In this document: piece by piece, positions 31,981 through 40,896 of the stretch
Layout: the number at the start of each line of letters is the position of its first letter
Position numbering within the stretch: position 1 is the first letter of the stretch
Assembly: GCA_937903155.1 (NCBI GenBank)
Contig: CALCZU010000100.1
Coordinates: 1 to 48,459, forward strand
Reading direction: 5' to 3'
Length of the DNA stretch: 48,459 bases
Origin: an uncultured Bdellovibrionales bacterium
GTDB taxonomy: Bacteria; Bdellovibrionota; FAC87; UBA2466
Notes under the pieces: model-generated
Databases searched by the model: none
What the model was told of the DNA's origin: nothing
Seen by the model: only the letters and a program-made list of their open reading frames with translations
Position numbers and translations under genes: made by a program

Positions 31981-33354
31981 TTATTGAACATTCAATTGGG
32001 TGAGTTTGCGGTAGAAAGTCGCTCGAGGAAGTTTGAGTTCCTGCATCGCTGCCATTTTGTCTCCGCCGTTTCTTTGAATGACATCTTCGAGAAGTTTTTT
32101 CTCAAAGTTTGCCACCATTCCGTCATATCCCCGACTCAGATCCATAGGGGCGTCACTGTTCATACTGACCTTGCTAGAAAGAGGGTTCATCATCAAAGGA
32201 TCAATGAGATCAATTTTTTCGATGATCATCCCTCGATTAAAAATCATGGCGCGCTTCACGGTTGATTCAAGCTGGCGAATATTTCCGGGCCAGTGATAAG
32301 CCGTCAAAGAATTCATCGCTTGAGCAGAGACTTTAGGAATCGGTCTGCCATAAGAATATTTTTTCATGAAGTGTTCTACTAGTTTTGGGATATCTTCTTT
32401 GTGTTCTCTCAAAGGCGGAAGCCAGAGGACCATATCACTCAAACGGTACATCAAATCTTCTCTGAATCTTCCGTGCGACATCAGATCCGCCAGAGGCTGA
32501 TTGGTCGCGGAGATGACGCGGAACTGCACATTGCGGGCTTTGGTGGAACCCACACGCTCGACTGTCTTTTCCTGGAGCGTTCTTAAAATTTTACTTTGAG
32601 TCTCCATCGGAAGATCGCCGATTTCATCTAAGAAAATATCTCCGGTATCGGCGACTTCGAATTTTCCAGGGCGTGACGCTTTAGAGTCAGTGAAGGCCCC
32701 TTTTTCACTGCCAAAAAGTTCGGACTCCATTAGAGAGGACGGAATGGCCGGCATATTCACGACGACGAAAGGCCTTGAAGAATGCCCTTCTTGCTGATGG
32801 AGAAAACGCGCGAAAATTTCTTTTCCAGTTCCAGACTCTCCTAAGATCATCACGTTTAGATGCAATTGGTGTTTTAATAATCGTGCTTTTTCTAGAACTT
32901 CTTGCATCGCTTTTGAATCCGCAATGAGATCGACGGGCGAAGGAATCACAAGTGGGGTCAGCTTTTCGACTTTTCTTTTCAAATCCTGTTTCTCAAGGGT
33001 TCGGTTGATGACAAGCAGAAGGTCATCTTTTCGAAACGGTTTCACGATGTAATCAGAGGCGCCCTGTCGCAAACACTCGATAGCTTTTTCGACTCGCGTT
33101 TCGCCCGAACAAATAAGGATTTCAGTTTCGGGATATTTTACTTTCCAATCTTTAAGAACATCGATGCCGCTCACTTCGGCGAGGTTCAAATCGATGATGG
33201 CGAGTGGGATGGGTCTTTCATTCAAGATTTTTTCAGCCGCTTTGGGGTTCTCAAAGGGATGAACCGTGTAGTTTGCTTCTAAGACCATCTTCATGGCGGA
33301 CAAAGTTACCGGTTCGTCATCAATGATGATAATTTCGATTTTTTTTCTCTGCAT
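31981..33354 (-). CDS. NtrC-family response regulator with sigma-54 interaction domain
   Basis: A 457-residue protein. The receiver domain (1-125) has D12, D13, the phosphoacceptor D55 and K105. The AAA+ domain (about 145-375) has Walker A GESGTGKE (172-179), Walker B FLDEIGD (241-247) and the arginine-finger region RFREDLMYRLSD. The C-terminal Fis-type helix-turn-helix is about 415-457. The GAFTGA loop that touches sigma-54 reads GAFTDS (219-224). After phosphorylation it should activate sigma-54 promoters. No histidine kinase is adjacent, so it is an orphan. Residues 1-5 are very basic. No clear ribosome binding site precedes the ATG. Confidence 0.9.
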   Translation of the reverse strand: MQRKKIEIIIIDDEPVTLSAMKMVLEANYTVHPFENPKAAEKILNERPIPLAIIDLNLAEVSGIDVLKDWKVKYPETEILICSGETRVEKAIECLRQGASDYIVKPFRKDDLLLVINRTLEKQDLKRKVEKLTPLVIPSPVDLIADSKAMQEVLEKARLLKHQLHLNVMILGESGTGKEIFARFLHQQEGHSSRPFVVVNMPAIPSSLMESELFGSEKGAFTDSKASRPGKFEVADTGDIFLDEIGDLPMETQSKILRTLQEKTVERVGSTKARNVQFRVISATNQPLADLMSHGRFREDLMYRLSDMVLWLPPLREHKEDIPKLVEHFMKKYSYGRPIPKVSAQAMNSLTAYHWPGNIRQLESTVKRAMIFNRGMIIEKIDLIDPLMMNPLSSKVSMNSDAPMDLSRGYDGMVANFEKKLLEDVIQRNGGDKMAAMQELKLPRATFYRKLTQLNVQ

Positions 33355-33453
33355 GAGGACGTTTTAGTCTTTTTTAATGCGTTAGGTCAATTGATTTTCC
33401 CATTAGTAAGAGTGCAAAACTCCCCAATATGGGATTTGTTAGGGGCTAAGTAA

Positions 33454-33483
33454 TTGCTATTATTAAGTAATCCGGGGTATATT
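33454..33483 (+). promoter_or_regulatory. Candidate promoter for the TPR-prmA-thi operon
   Basis: TTGCTA (33454-33459) and TATATT (33478-33483) are separated by 18 bases and match the consensus hexamers at 4 and 5 positions. Two direct copies of TAAGTAAT (starting at 33447 and 33464, 17 bases apart) overlap the -35 and spacer and could be a regulator site. Confidence 0.4.
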
Positions 33484-33551
33484 TTTTAGGAAAATTGGGT
33501 AAAGCAATCCCTGTAATCTCACGAATGGACTTAGAGGAGAATCTCATTACT

Positions 33552-34847
33552 GTGCGCCTACTGATCTCAATTTTATTACTCAATGCCGTGTCCGCTTATC
33601 CGTCATCGCTTGCGGACATTTCGACGCTCCTTAACGAGAATCGACTGGATGAGGGCAAAGAAGTTTGTCTCTCGCGAATCTCTGGGAAATTTCTAGATAA
33701 GAAGCAAGCTTTCGCATGTGTGTGGATCTTTTTACGAAGCGACGACATTGGCAATGCGGATCGAATTTTAGAACAGCTGAAAACCCACTCCACTTCCGAT
33801 GAATACAAGCTTGCGATTGCCTACAAATACGCGGTCCGTAAAAATTTCGACGAAGCCGAAAGACTTTTGCGCGAAATTCGCGCCGAGAAAAAAGGAACTC
33901 CCGTCGCAAATCGAGCGGAACTTTTACGTGCGGAAGTGATGGAAAAAAAAGGTGGAATTGAGACGGCAGCTTTTATTTATAAGCAACTGGTGAATGAGAT
34001 CCCTAATGATCCCCGGCTGAATTGGGCGTTGGGCCGTTGGCATCTTTCTCGAGGAGAAACCGAGCGTGCGATGGAATATATGGAAAAGGTCGCGGCTCAT
34101 TGGCCAACTCATGTCGCGAGCCGCTTCAACCTTGCGCTCATTCTTTTAGCAAAAGGGAAAGAAGGCGCTAAGAGTGCTGGAAAGTATCTTTCCGAATGCT
34201 ATCGCTTGAACAAAAAAGACCCCGAAGTTTTAGAACAACTCGGAAATGTCTTCGAGCTTTCGGATAAACCCCAAGAGGCTATCAAATACTGGCAATTGGC
34301 TTTGGAATTAAATCCGAAATCGGCCACGTTACGTAAAAAAATGGATGAGAATTACGGAGCCGTGATTGACCGCCTTATCGACCAGAAGAAATTTCGTGAA
34401 GCGCAAATGAAGTTGGAAGCAAATCCGGGCGGAATCTTGTCCCAGTCCGTGTACCAACTTAAATATGCAATAGTCTTAAGAAACATGGGGAGTTTCAGTC
34501 GCGCCGTTCAAAAGTTTGAAGAAGTGATTAAACAAAACCCGGACGAAGTCGTCGCATACCGCGAGCTTGGAATTTGTTACTTGAACCAGCAAAAATGGGA
34601 TGTCGCGAAGTTAAATTTCGCAAAAGCCATTTCGCTTGAACCCGGCAATGGGATGAACTATGCATGGTTAGCCTTTGTCTTAGAAGGAAAGCGGGAATGG
34701 GATGGCGCTTTGGAAATGTGGGAGAAATCCCTGACCCTTTTAAAAGATCCGAAAGAGATGGAACGGGCCGAGGCAAAGGTAAAATCGTTGAAAAGAAAAT
34801 TGAGAAAGCCGAAAAATGCGCCAAAGTCCGAAGAGTCCGAAGACTAA
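33552..34847 (+). CDS. Exported TPR-repeat protein
   Basis: The GTG at 33552 is preferred because it gives a clean signal peptide (MRLLISILLLNAVSAYP); GAGGAG lies about 12 bases upstream. The frame is open from a TTG at 33495. The result has 431 residues. From about residue 90 to 415 the chain is made of tetratricopeptide repeats; clear ones include PQEAIKYWQLALELNP, AVQKFEEVIKQNPDEV and WDVAKLNFAKAISLEP. TPRs bind proteins, so this is likely a periplasmic scaffold or assembly factor. The end is Lys/Glu-rich. It overlaps prmA by 32 bases, so it is coupled to the methyltransferase and thiamine-transport genes. Confidence 0.8.
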   Translation: MRLLISILLLNAVSAYPSSLADISTLLNENRLDEGKEVCLSRISGKFLDKKQAFACVWIFLRSDDIGNADRILEQLKTHSTSDEYKLAIAYKYAVRKNFDEAERLLREIRAEKKGTPVANRAELLRAEVMEKKGGIETAAFIYKQLVNEIPNDPRLNWALGRWHLSRGETERAMEYMEKVAAHWPTHVASRFNLALILLAKGKEGAKSAGKYLSECYRLNKKDPEVLEQLGNVFELSDKPQEAIKYWQLALELNPKSATLRKKMDENYGAVIDRLIDQKKFREAQMKLEANPGGILSQSVYQLKYAIVLRNMGSFSRAVQKFEEVIKQNPDEVVAYRELGICYLNQQKWDVAKLNFAKAISLEPGNGMNYAWLAFVLEGKREWDGALEMWEKSLTLLKDPKEMERAEAKVKSLKRKLRKPKNAPKSEESED

Positions 34848-35739
34848 CGAAAAAAAATGGATTGAAGTCCGACTCGATGTCGAAAACGATTTGCGAGATG
34901 CCGTCAGTAACCGCCTTTTTGAAATCGGGGCCGAGGGCGTTTGTGAGTTTAAAGAACACGGAAAAGATTTTTATCAGGCGTTTTTTCCAGAAGACCTGAA
35001 GGAAACGGTCGTCAGCCAGCTCACACGTTATCAAGCTTCCTTGAAAACTCTTTTTCCTGCTAAAGCGGAAATCTCTTTTCAAGTTTTAGAAGTGCCTGAA
35101 GACAACTGGTCTGAGAAATACAAAGAATTTTACAAAGCTCAAAAGCTGACCCATTTGTTTTTTTTAAAGCCTGCGTGGGATCAAGAAACTCAAGTCCCTA
35201 ATGGGATGATTCCTCTGATTATGGATCCTGGACAAGCTTTTGGAACAGGCCTTCATCCATCGACTCGAATGTGCGTTCATCTTCTTGAACAGGCGATTAA
35301 AGCTTACCGCTTTCCTGAAAAACTGAGAATGATCGATGTTGGAACCGGAACGGGAATTTTGGCGATGGTCGCAAAACATCTGCATGTTGAAAGTGTGGAT
35401 GCGGTTGATAACGATCCTGTTGCCGTTGAAACCGCCATCGAAAATTTTGAACTGAACGGCTGCAAAGGCATCAACGTCTCAGATAAAGATTTTTCTACTT
35501 ATACAGAACAGTTTGACATCATTGTTTCGAATATCCTTTTGGAAACGCATCGTTTACTTGCGGCCGACTATGCGCGACTTTTGAAAGACGGTGGGCAGTT
35601 AATTCTTTCGGGGCTTCTCGCTTATCAAAAAAATGACTTAGAAAGCTTCCTTTTTCCACTGGGTTTTGTGCCTATGGGATCTTGCAATTTTCAGGAATGG
35701 GGAGCATATAGCTATACATGCCGACCCTTAAAATCTTAA
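34816..35739 (+). CDS. prmA: Ribosomal protein L11 methyltransferase
   Basis: A 307-residue protein of usual PrmA length. The N-terminal 100 residues form the L11-recognition domain. The SAM-binding domain has DPGQAFGTGLHPSTR, then IDVGTGTGILAMVAKHL (motif I), AVDNDPVAVETAIEN (motif II) and VSNILLETH (the NPPY-equivalent NIL motif). PrmA trimethylates lysines and the N-terminus of L11 in the ribosomal stalk base. Translation starts 32 bases before the end of the TPR gene, and the stop lies 22 bases into thiB. That coupling between ribosome modification and thiamine import seems to reflect packing more than function. Confidence 0.92.
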   Translation: MRQSPKSPKTNEKKWIEVRLDVENDLRDAVSNRLFEIGAEGVCEFKEHGKDFYQAFFPEDLKETVVSQLTRYQASLKTLFPAKAEISFQVLEVPEDNWSEKYKEFYKAQKLTHLFFLKPAWDQETQVPNGMIPLIMDPGQAFGTGLHPSTRMCVHLLEQAIKAYRFPEKLRMIDVGTGTGILAMVAKHLHVESVDAVDNDPVAVETAIENFELNGCKGINVSDKDFSTYTEQFDIIVSNILLETHRLLAADYARLLKDGGQLILSGLLAYQKNDLESFLFPLGFVPMGSCNFQEWGAYSYTCRPLKS

Positions 35740-36737
35740 GCCTTCTTCTTCTATCGACTTTATTTATCGCCCCCTTAGCCGCTAAGGAAAATGAGCTCAC
35801 AGTTTATACCTATTCCTCTCTGCAAGGAAAAGGTTCCCTCTGTGAACTTCTTCAAAAAGAGTGGGAACTTCTCGGGAAAAAAGTAAAGTTTGTTTCTTTC
35901 TCAACGAGCCAAGAAACTCTTAATCAGGTTTTGCTCGAAAAAAATAAAACCAAAGCGGATCTCATTTTGGGAATTGATCAACAGGGTTTAGTAAAAGCAA
36001 AAATCAGCGGACACTTTTTGGTGAATGATTTGTCAAAAATTCTCCCGCTTGCGGATAAAGCGATTCCTCGCGAAGGTCTTCAATCGGGTTTCGTTCCCTT
36101 CGATTTTGGTTATCTCGCTTTTGTGTACGATAAGACGAAAGTAAAGCCGACCTCTCCCACGTCTTTTTTGGAGTTCATCACTGAACAAAAAGCAAAACGA
36201 ATGATTTTGATCGATCCCAGAACCTCGCAACTGGGGTTTAGTTTCTTAGCTTGGACGGAAGCTTTATGGAAATCATCCGAATGGGAAAAGAATCTATCGA
36301 AACTGGCCAGTATCACAAAGTTATGGTCGCCAGGATGGTCCGCCGCTTATTCACTTTTTCTAAAAGGGGAGGGGGATTATGTTTTGTCCTACACAACGAG
36401 TCCTGCTTATCACATCGAAAAGGAAAAGAAGACGCAGTATCAAACGGTCACTTTTAATGAAGGTCACTTCATGCAGGTCGAGTCTGCGGGAATTGTTAGA
36501 TACAGCGGAAGAAAAGAGTTAGCTGAAGAGTTTCTAAAACTGCTTGTTTCAAAACATGTTCAAGAGAAGATTCCTCAAGTACAATGGATGTACCCAGTGC
36601 TCCCCGGATTGAAACTTCCTGCTTCCTTTGAGAAGCTTCAAGTGGTCAAACCCATAAAAGCACCTCTGTGGGTAGATGAAAGCACTCAAAACGCATGGCT
36701 CGCAGCTTGGACAAATCATATCACCGCTTCTCGTTGA
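35718..36737 (+). CDS. thiB: Thiamine ABC transporter, periplasmic binding protein
   Basis: A 339-residue protein with a signal peptide ending FIAPLAAKEN. ThiB-type features are present: LTVYTYSSL at the mature start, KADLILGIDQQGL, FVPFDFGYLAFVYDKTKV and LIDPRTSQLGFSFLAW, which matches the DPRTSxPG(L) motif of ThiB. It should bind thiamine, thiamine monophosphate or diphosphate and deliver it to the permease. An iron-binding FbpA-type protein is the main alternative, but these use paired tyrosines and lack the DPRTS motif. It overlaps prmA (22 bases) and thiP (43 bases). No THI-box riboswitch is visible upstream, since it sits inside an operon. Confidence 0.82.
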   Translation: MPTLKILSLLLLSTLFIAPLAAKENELTVYTYSSLQGKGSLCELLQKEWELLGKKVKFVSFSTSQETLNQVLLEKNKTKADLILGIDQQGLVKAKISGHFLVNDLSKILPLADKAIPREGLQSGFVPFDFGYLAFVYDKTKVKPTSPTSFLEFITEQKAKRMILIDPRTSQLGFSFLAWTEALWKSSEWEKNLSKLASITKLWSPGWSAAYSLFLKGEGDYVLSYTTSPAYHIEKEKKTQYQTVTFNEGHFMQVESAGIVRYSGRKELAEEFLKLLVSKHVQEKIPQVQWMYPVLPGLKLPASFEKLQVVKPIKAPLWVDESTQNAWLAAWTNHITASR

Positions 36738-38263
36738 AACCTTTAGCTTCCGTCCCCCTTCTTTTTTCCCTTCTTATTTTTGTTTTATTTTTATTTCCCA
36801 TCTTAGTTTTTCCGATCGTTTCTTTGACGGGAATGGCCTTTGGGGAGTTGCAGCACGGAAATTTTATTTTTTCTCCCTACCTTTTGAATACCATTGAGTT
36901 TAGCTTGATACAGAGTTTTTTGAGTACGCTACTCAGTGCAGTCTTAGGAGTCGGCGTCGCGCTCTATGTGATCGAAAATGGACGAGGTCGCGGTTCCTGG
37001 ATCTGGCGATTGTCGCTCATTTCTTTTTCTTTGCCGTCATTAGTGGTTGTACTGGCTCTTTTGTCTTTTTGGGGAAGAGAAGGATTGGGATTCTCCATTT
37101 TCGGTTATCCCGGAATTCTTTTGTGCCATGTGGCGATGAATTATCCCGTCTTTATGAAACTCGTCGGGGAATCTTGGCTCGCCTCCGGGGTCGAAGAAGA
37201 GTGCACGGCACTTTCGCTCGGAGCGGGGAGATTTCGGACGTTTGTCAGCGTGACGTTTCCAAAACTAAAAAGTTCATTGTTTAAAGCGGGTTTGCTTTGC
37301 TTCACGTACTGCTTTTGTAGTTTTATCCCGGTCGCGGTGCTTGGAGGCAATCCTAGTTTTTCAACGATTGAGCTCGGAATCTATCAAGCTCTGAAGTTTG
37401 AAAACAATCTTTCCAAAGCGGCAGTTTTATCTCTGCTCCAACTCATTCTCCTTTTTCCTCTTTTCTTAGCGTTTCAAAGAACTCAAAAAAATAAAATCAC
37501 AGCGACCTTTCAAAAAAGAATTCAAATTTTTCAATTTTCGAAAACTACAAGTTGGATAGTTTGGGTAATTCTCGGTGCCATTGTCATTGGGATTTCCTTC
37601 GGCCCTCTCGTGCTCGTGGTTGCAAAGTCTGTTTTTGCGTTTGAATCTCAATTGTCTGAAATTTGGGACGCGTTTTTAAATAGCGCTAAGCTTGCAGGTC
37701 TTTGCGTGATGCTCGTTTTGCCGGTGGGATTTGCGGGCGCTTACCTTGAACGACATTTTAAAATCCTATCGCCTTTTATTCCCTACGCGATGGTTGTCCC
37801 GCTTTTTATTCCCGTGATGTTTTTAACGGCGGCTTTTTCAGGAGCCTTTCCAGAACTCATTGAATCTTTCCGAGATTCATTTTGGGCGGTTGCTGTGATC
37901 CAAATGACCATTGCATTGCCCCTCGTTTATCGGAGTTTACTCTCGGGTTTCGAATCGATTCCCCGTGATGTGGAGTGGGTGGCGATTTCTTTAGGGGCGT
38001 CTCAAACGGATCTTTTACGCGATGTCGAAATTCCGTTGTTGAGACGATTTATTTTCCTCGCGATAGGGTTAGCAATTTGTTTCTCGCTAGGGGAAGTGAG
38101 TTCTCTTTTGCTATTCGGATCGTCACAAGGTGCGACGCTTTCGCTCTTAGTGTTTCAAAAACTTGGAAAGTACGCTGTTCAAGATGCGAATCTTGTCGCC
38201 GGAGTGCTCATTTGTTTAATGGCTTTGATTTTATGGAGTATTGAAAAATGCAATCCCTCTTAA
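36695..38263 (+). CDS. thiP: Thiamine ABC transporter permease
   Basis: A 522-residue inner-membrane protein with about 12 TM helices in two homologous halves, the ThiP/FbpB layout. Each half has an EAA loop for the ATPase: EECTALSLGAGRFRTFVSVTFP near residue 165-185 and VEWVAISLGASQTDLLRDVEIP near 425-445 (key residues EAA-equivalent A-x-x-LGA and the following P). It forms the translocation path for the ligand brought by ThiB. The start lies 43 bases inside thiB. It overlaps the ATPase gene by 16 bases. Confidence 0.85.
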   Translation: MARSLDKSYHRFSLKPLASVPLLFSLLIFVLFLFPILVFPIVSLTGMAFGELQHGNFIFSPYLLNTIEFSLIQSFLSTLLSAVLGVGVALYVIENGRGRGSWIWRLSLISFSLPSLVVVLALLSFWGREGLGFSIFGYPGILLCHVAMNYPVFMKLVGESWLASGVEEECTALSLGAGRFRTFVSVTFPKLKSSLFKAGLLCFTYCFCSFIPVAVLGGNPSFSTIELGIYQALKFENNLSKAAVLSLLQLILLFPLFLAFQRTQKNKITATFQKRIQIFQFSKTTSWIVWVILGAIVIGISFGPLVLVVAKSVFAFESQLSEIWDAFLNSAKLAGLCVMLVLPVGFAGAYLERHFKILSPFIPYAMVVPLFIPVMFLTAAFSGAFPELIESFRDSFWAVAVIQMTIALPLVYRSLLSGFESIPRDVEWVAISLGASQTDLLRDVEIPLLRRFIFLAIGLAICFSLGEVSSLLLFGSSQGATLSLLVFQKLGKYAVQDANLVAGVLICLMALILWSIEKCNPS

Positions 38264-38904
38264 GAGTCGAAAATTATGAAATTATGCGCGGAGAATTTCA
38301 TCTCAGCATCCCAGAACTGATCGTCGAAAAGAGGAAGATCACTTGTCTGATGGGGAAGAGTGGCTCCGGAAAAAGCACTTTCTTGCTTTCTCTGGCGGGT
38401 TTTGTTCCTGCATCCAAAGGCAAGTTGATTTACGAAGATAGAGACATTACCTTTTTGCGCCCCGAAGAACGACGACTCGGTTTAGTTTTTCAAAAGGCTG
38501 CACTTTTTTCTCATCTCAATGTGATTCAAAACGTAGAGTTTGGTTTGAAAGTGAGGGGTGATGAAAAAGGCGCGCGCATCCAAAAAGCCACGGAGTGGCT
38601 CGAAAAACTACAAATCGGTCACTTAAAAGAAAAAAAGTCGCTCGAAATCTCCGTGGGCGAAGCACAACGAGTCGCTCTCGCACGAGTTTTAGCCATGGAT
38701 TACCCAGTCATTCTTTTAGACGAGCCCTTCTCTTCGTTAGACGTTGAGCTTAGACAGGATTTACGAAATGAAATCCTAGAACTCATCACTCAGCACGGCC
38801 GAGGGGCACTCCTTATTACTCACGATCCCGCCGACGTTCAAACTCTAGCCTCCCACCAGTACACACTTAAAAACCACCAAGTCCTCCGCGGGGACGGAGG
38901 CTAA
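38248..38904 (+). CDS. thiQ: Thiamine ABC transporter ATP-binding protein
   Basis: A 218-residue ATPase of ThiQ length. Walker A GKSGSGKS (36-43), Q-loop Q82, signature region ISVGEAQ (134-140), Walker B VILLDE (154-159) and switch His in LLITHDP are present. The signature is normally LSGGQ; here it reads ISVGE, keeping Ser and the second Gly but changing the first Gly to Val and Gln to Glu. ATP hydrolysis should still be possible but may be altered. It ends the prmA-thi operon. The next gene begins 106 bases on behind its own promoter. Confidence 0.85.
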   Translation: MQSLLRVENYEIMRGEFHLSIPELIVEKRKITCLMGKSGSGKSTFLLSLAGFVPASKGKLIYEDRDITFLRPEERRLGLVFQKAALFSHLNVIQNVEFGLKVRGDEKGARIQKATEWLEKLQIGHLKEKKSLEISVGEAQRVALARVLAMDYPVILLDEPFSSLDVELRQDLRNEILELITQHGRGALLITHDPADVQTLASHQYTLKNHQVLRGDGG

Positions 38905-38972
38905 AATCGTTTCATGGAAAAATATCGCGATTTAAAGGTTTTTTGCTTTGCAATTTCAATGGGTTAGATCGC

Positions 38973-39001
38973 TTGATTCATAAGGCTTTTGCGATTAGAA
39001 C
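38973..39001 (+). promoter_or_regulatory. Candidate promoter for the nucleoside-salvage operon
   Basis: TTGATT (38973-38978), a 17-base spacer and TAGAAC (38996-39001) lie just before the deoC start at 39011. If used, the untranslated leader would be only a few bases long, in line with the lack of a Shine-Dalgarno sequence before deoC. Confidence 0.35.
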
Positions 39002-39010
39002 AGTGTCACT

Positions 39011-39688
39011 ATGACGACGAAAGAAAATCTAGCTCAATCGATTGATCACACCCTGCTTAAAAAAGACGCGACAGAGGCAGAAATTTTAAAGCTTTGCGAC
39101 GAAGCCGTTCGCTATTCCTTCAAAACAGTTTGTATTGAAAGTCAGTGGCTTGAAACCGCTACGACTAAACTCAAAGGTTCGAAAACCGTTCCCATTACGG
39201 TCATTAGTTTTCCTCAAGGGAATGCCTCAACTCCAGATAAAGTAAAGGAAACACTCACCGCCGTTCAGCGAGGTGCCAAAGAAATTGATATGGTTTTAAA
39301 TCGCGAGTTATTGAAAGAGAAAAACTATGCCGCGGTTTTAGCCGATATCCAAAAGGTCGTCGAAGCGTCGTCTGGTTTGCCCGTCAAAGTGATTTTAGAA
39401 ACAAGTGAACTGAACCGCGATGAAAAAATCATCGCCTGCGCGCTCTCAAAATCTGCGGGAGCAAGTTTTGTGAAAACGTCGACCGGCTTTTCAAAGTCCG
39501 GAGCGACCGTTGACGATGTAAAATTAATGCGCGAAGTGGTCGGGCCTACGATGGGTGTCAAAGCCAGCGGAGGCGTTCGCACTTATGAAGATGCTGTTAA
39601 GATGATTGCAGCCGGTGCGACACGACTTGGCACCTCAGCAAGTATCGCCATTGTCGAAGGCAATGCTTCTCACTCAGGAGGATACTGA
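39011..39688 (+). CDS. deoC: Deoxyribose-phosphate aldolase
   Basis: A 225-residue class I aldolase of usual length. K155 in FVKTSTGF is the Schiff-base lysine, K184 in GVKASGGVR the second active-site lysine and D93 in EIDMVLN the acidic partner. It cleaves 2-deoxyribose-5-phosphate to glyceraldehyde-3-phosphate and acetaldehyde, feeding deoxynucleoside sugar into glycolysis. It leads a six-gene operon whose next gene starts 2 bases after its stop. Confidence 0.95.
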   Translation: MTTKENLAQSIDHTLLKKDATEAEILKLCDEAVRYSFKTVCIESQWLETATTKLKGSKTVPITVISFPQGNASTPDKVKETLTAVQRGAKEIDMVLNRELLKEKNYAAVLADIQKVVEASSGLPVKVILETSELNRDEKIIACALSKSAGASFVKTSTGFSKSGATVDDVKLMREVVGPTMGVKASGGVRTYEDAVKMIAAGATRLGTSASIAIVEGNASHSGGY

Positions 39689-39690
39689 TT

Positions 39691-40896
39691 TTGCAAACTT
39701 CAGTCCCCCCAAATTTTAAGAGAGTTGTTTGTCTTGTCTGTGATGGCTTTGGTGTGGGAGAGGCTCCGGATGCGAAAGACTATGGGGACGAAGGCAGTAA
39801 TACACTTTTGCACACGGCGGAAGCGGTCGGGGGGATTTCTCTTCCGAATCTCGAAAAACTGGGAATGGGAAATTTAGGAAATTTCCGTGGGATTTCAAAA
39901 AATCCCAATCCACTGGCCGTTGTGAGTCGTCTTGCCGAAAAAAGTGCGGGAAAAGATACGACGACAGGACATTGGGAAATCGCAGGTCTTGTCACAAGCC
40001 AGCCGTTTCGTCTATTTCCCAACGGATTTCCTAAAGAACTCGTCGATGCTTTTGTCAAAACTGGAAACATTCCTGGAATTTTGGGCAATCGGCCCGCAAG
40101 TGGAACCGTCATTATCGAAGAACTCGGCGAAGAGAGTTTAAAAACGGGAAAACCCATTGTCTATACTTCGGGAGATTCCGTTTTTCAGATTGCAGCGCAC
40201 GAAGAAAAGTTTGGCTTGGACCGCCTTTACGCACTTTGCGAAACGGCTCGAAAACTGTGCGACCAGTATCAAATTGGCCGAGTGATTGCCCGCCCATTTA
40301 TTGGCGACTCCTCTAAAACCTTTAAAAGAACTTCTCATCGTCGTGACTACTCGGTTCCTCCAGGACGAAATTGTCTGGATGTTTTGCAAGACAAAGGAGT
40401 TCGAGTTATTTCCGTTGGGAAGATAGAAGATATTTTCGATCATCGGGGGATCCACGAAAAAAATCATACCGGAAATAATCTCGATAGCTTAGATGCAACG
40501 ATGGGGTATTTAAAAAACCATCGTAGTAAAGAGTCGTTTATTTTTACAAACCTCGTCGACTTCGATCAGCTTTATGGCCACAGGCGCGATCCTAAAGGGT
40601 ATGCGCGGTCGCTTGTCGAATTAGACCAGTATCTCCCAAAAATTTTGACTGAACTCACACCGGATGACCTACTCGTTATTACGTCCGATCACGGATGTGA
40701 TCCTACCTTCAAAGGCACGGATCACACTCGCGAATATGTTCCTTTGATTGCCTTTCAACCCGGTGCGAAGGGAATGCATTTACCCGATCGAAACTCTTTC
40801 GCGGATATCGGCGCGAGTGTGCTTGAAGGATTTCAGATTAACGACAGCGGATTGACCGGTCTAGGAAGTAGTTTCTTATGCAAGTTTCAGAAATAA
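39691..40896 (+). CDS. deoB: Phosphopentomutase
   Basis: A 401-residue alkaline-phosphatase-superfamily enzyme. It starts with TTG, backed by AGGAGG about 8 bases upstream. VCLVCDGFGVGEAPDA holds the first metal-binding Asp (D18). KDTTTGHWE (88-96) holds the threonine that is phosphorylated during catalysis. RPFIGDSSKTFKRTSHRRDY and TSDHGCDPT supply further metal ligands. It interconverts (deoxy)ribose-1- and -5-phosphate, joining the phosphorylases to DeoC. It overlaps deoA by 19 bases. Confidence 0.95.
   Translation: MQTSVPPNFKRVVCLVCDGFGVGEAPDAKDYGDEGSNTLLHTAEAVGGISLPNLEKLGMGNLGNFRGISKNPNPLAVVSRLAEKSAGKDTTTGHWEIAGLVTSQPFRLFPNGFPKELVDAFVKTGNIPGILGNRPASGTVIIEELGEESLKTGKPIVYTSGDSVFQIAAHEEKFGLDRLYALCETARKLCDQYQIGRVIARPFIGDSSKTFKRTSHRRDYSVPPGRNCLDVLQDKGVRVISVGKIEDIFDHRGIHEKNHTGNNLDSLDATMGYLKNHRSKESFIFTNLVDFDQLYGHRRDPKGYARSLVELDQYLPKILTELTPDDLLVITSDHGCDPTFKGTDHTREYVPLIAFQPGAKGMHLPDRNSFADIGASVLEGFQINDSGLTGLGSSFLCKFQK

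Noticed and set aside
35640..35720. Possible THI-box riboswitch before thiB
   Set aside because: thiB starts inside prmA and no conserved thiamine-pyrophosphate riboswitch elements are visible there or in the leader of the operon.
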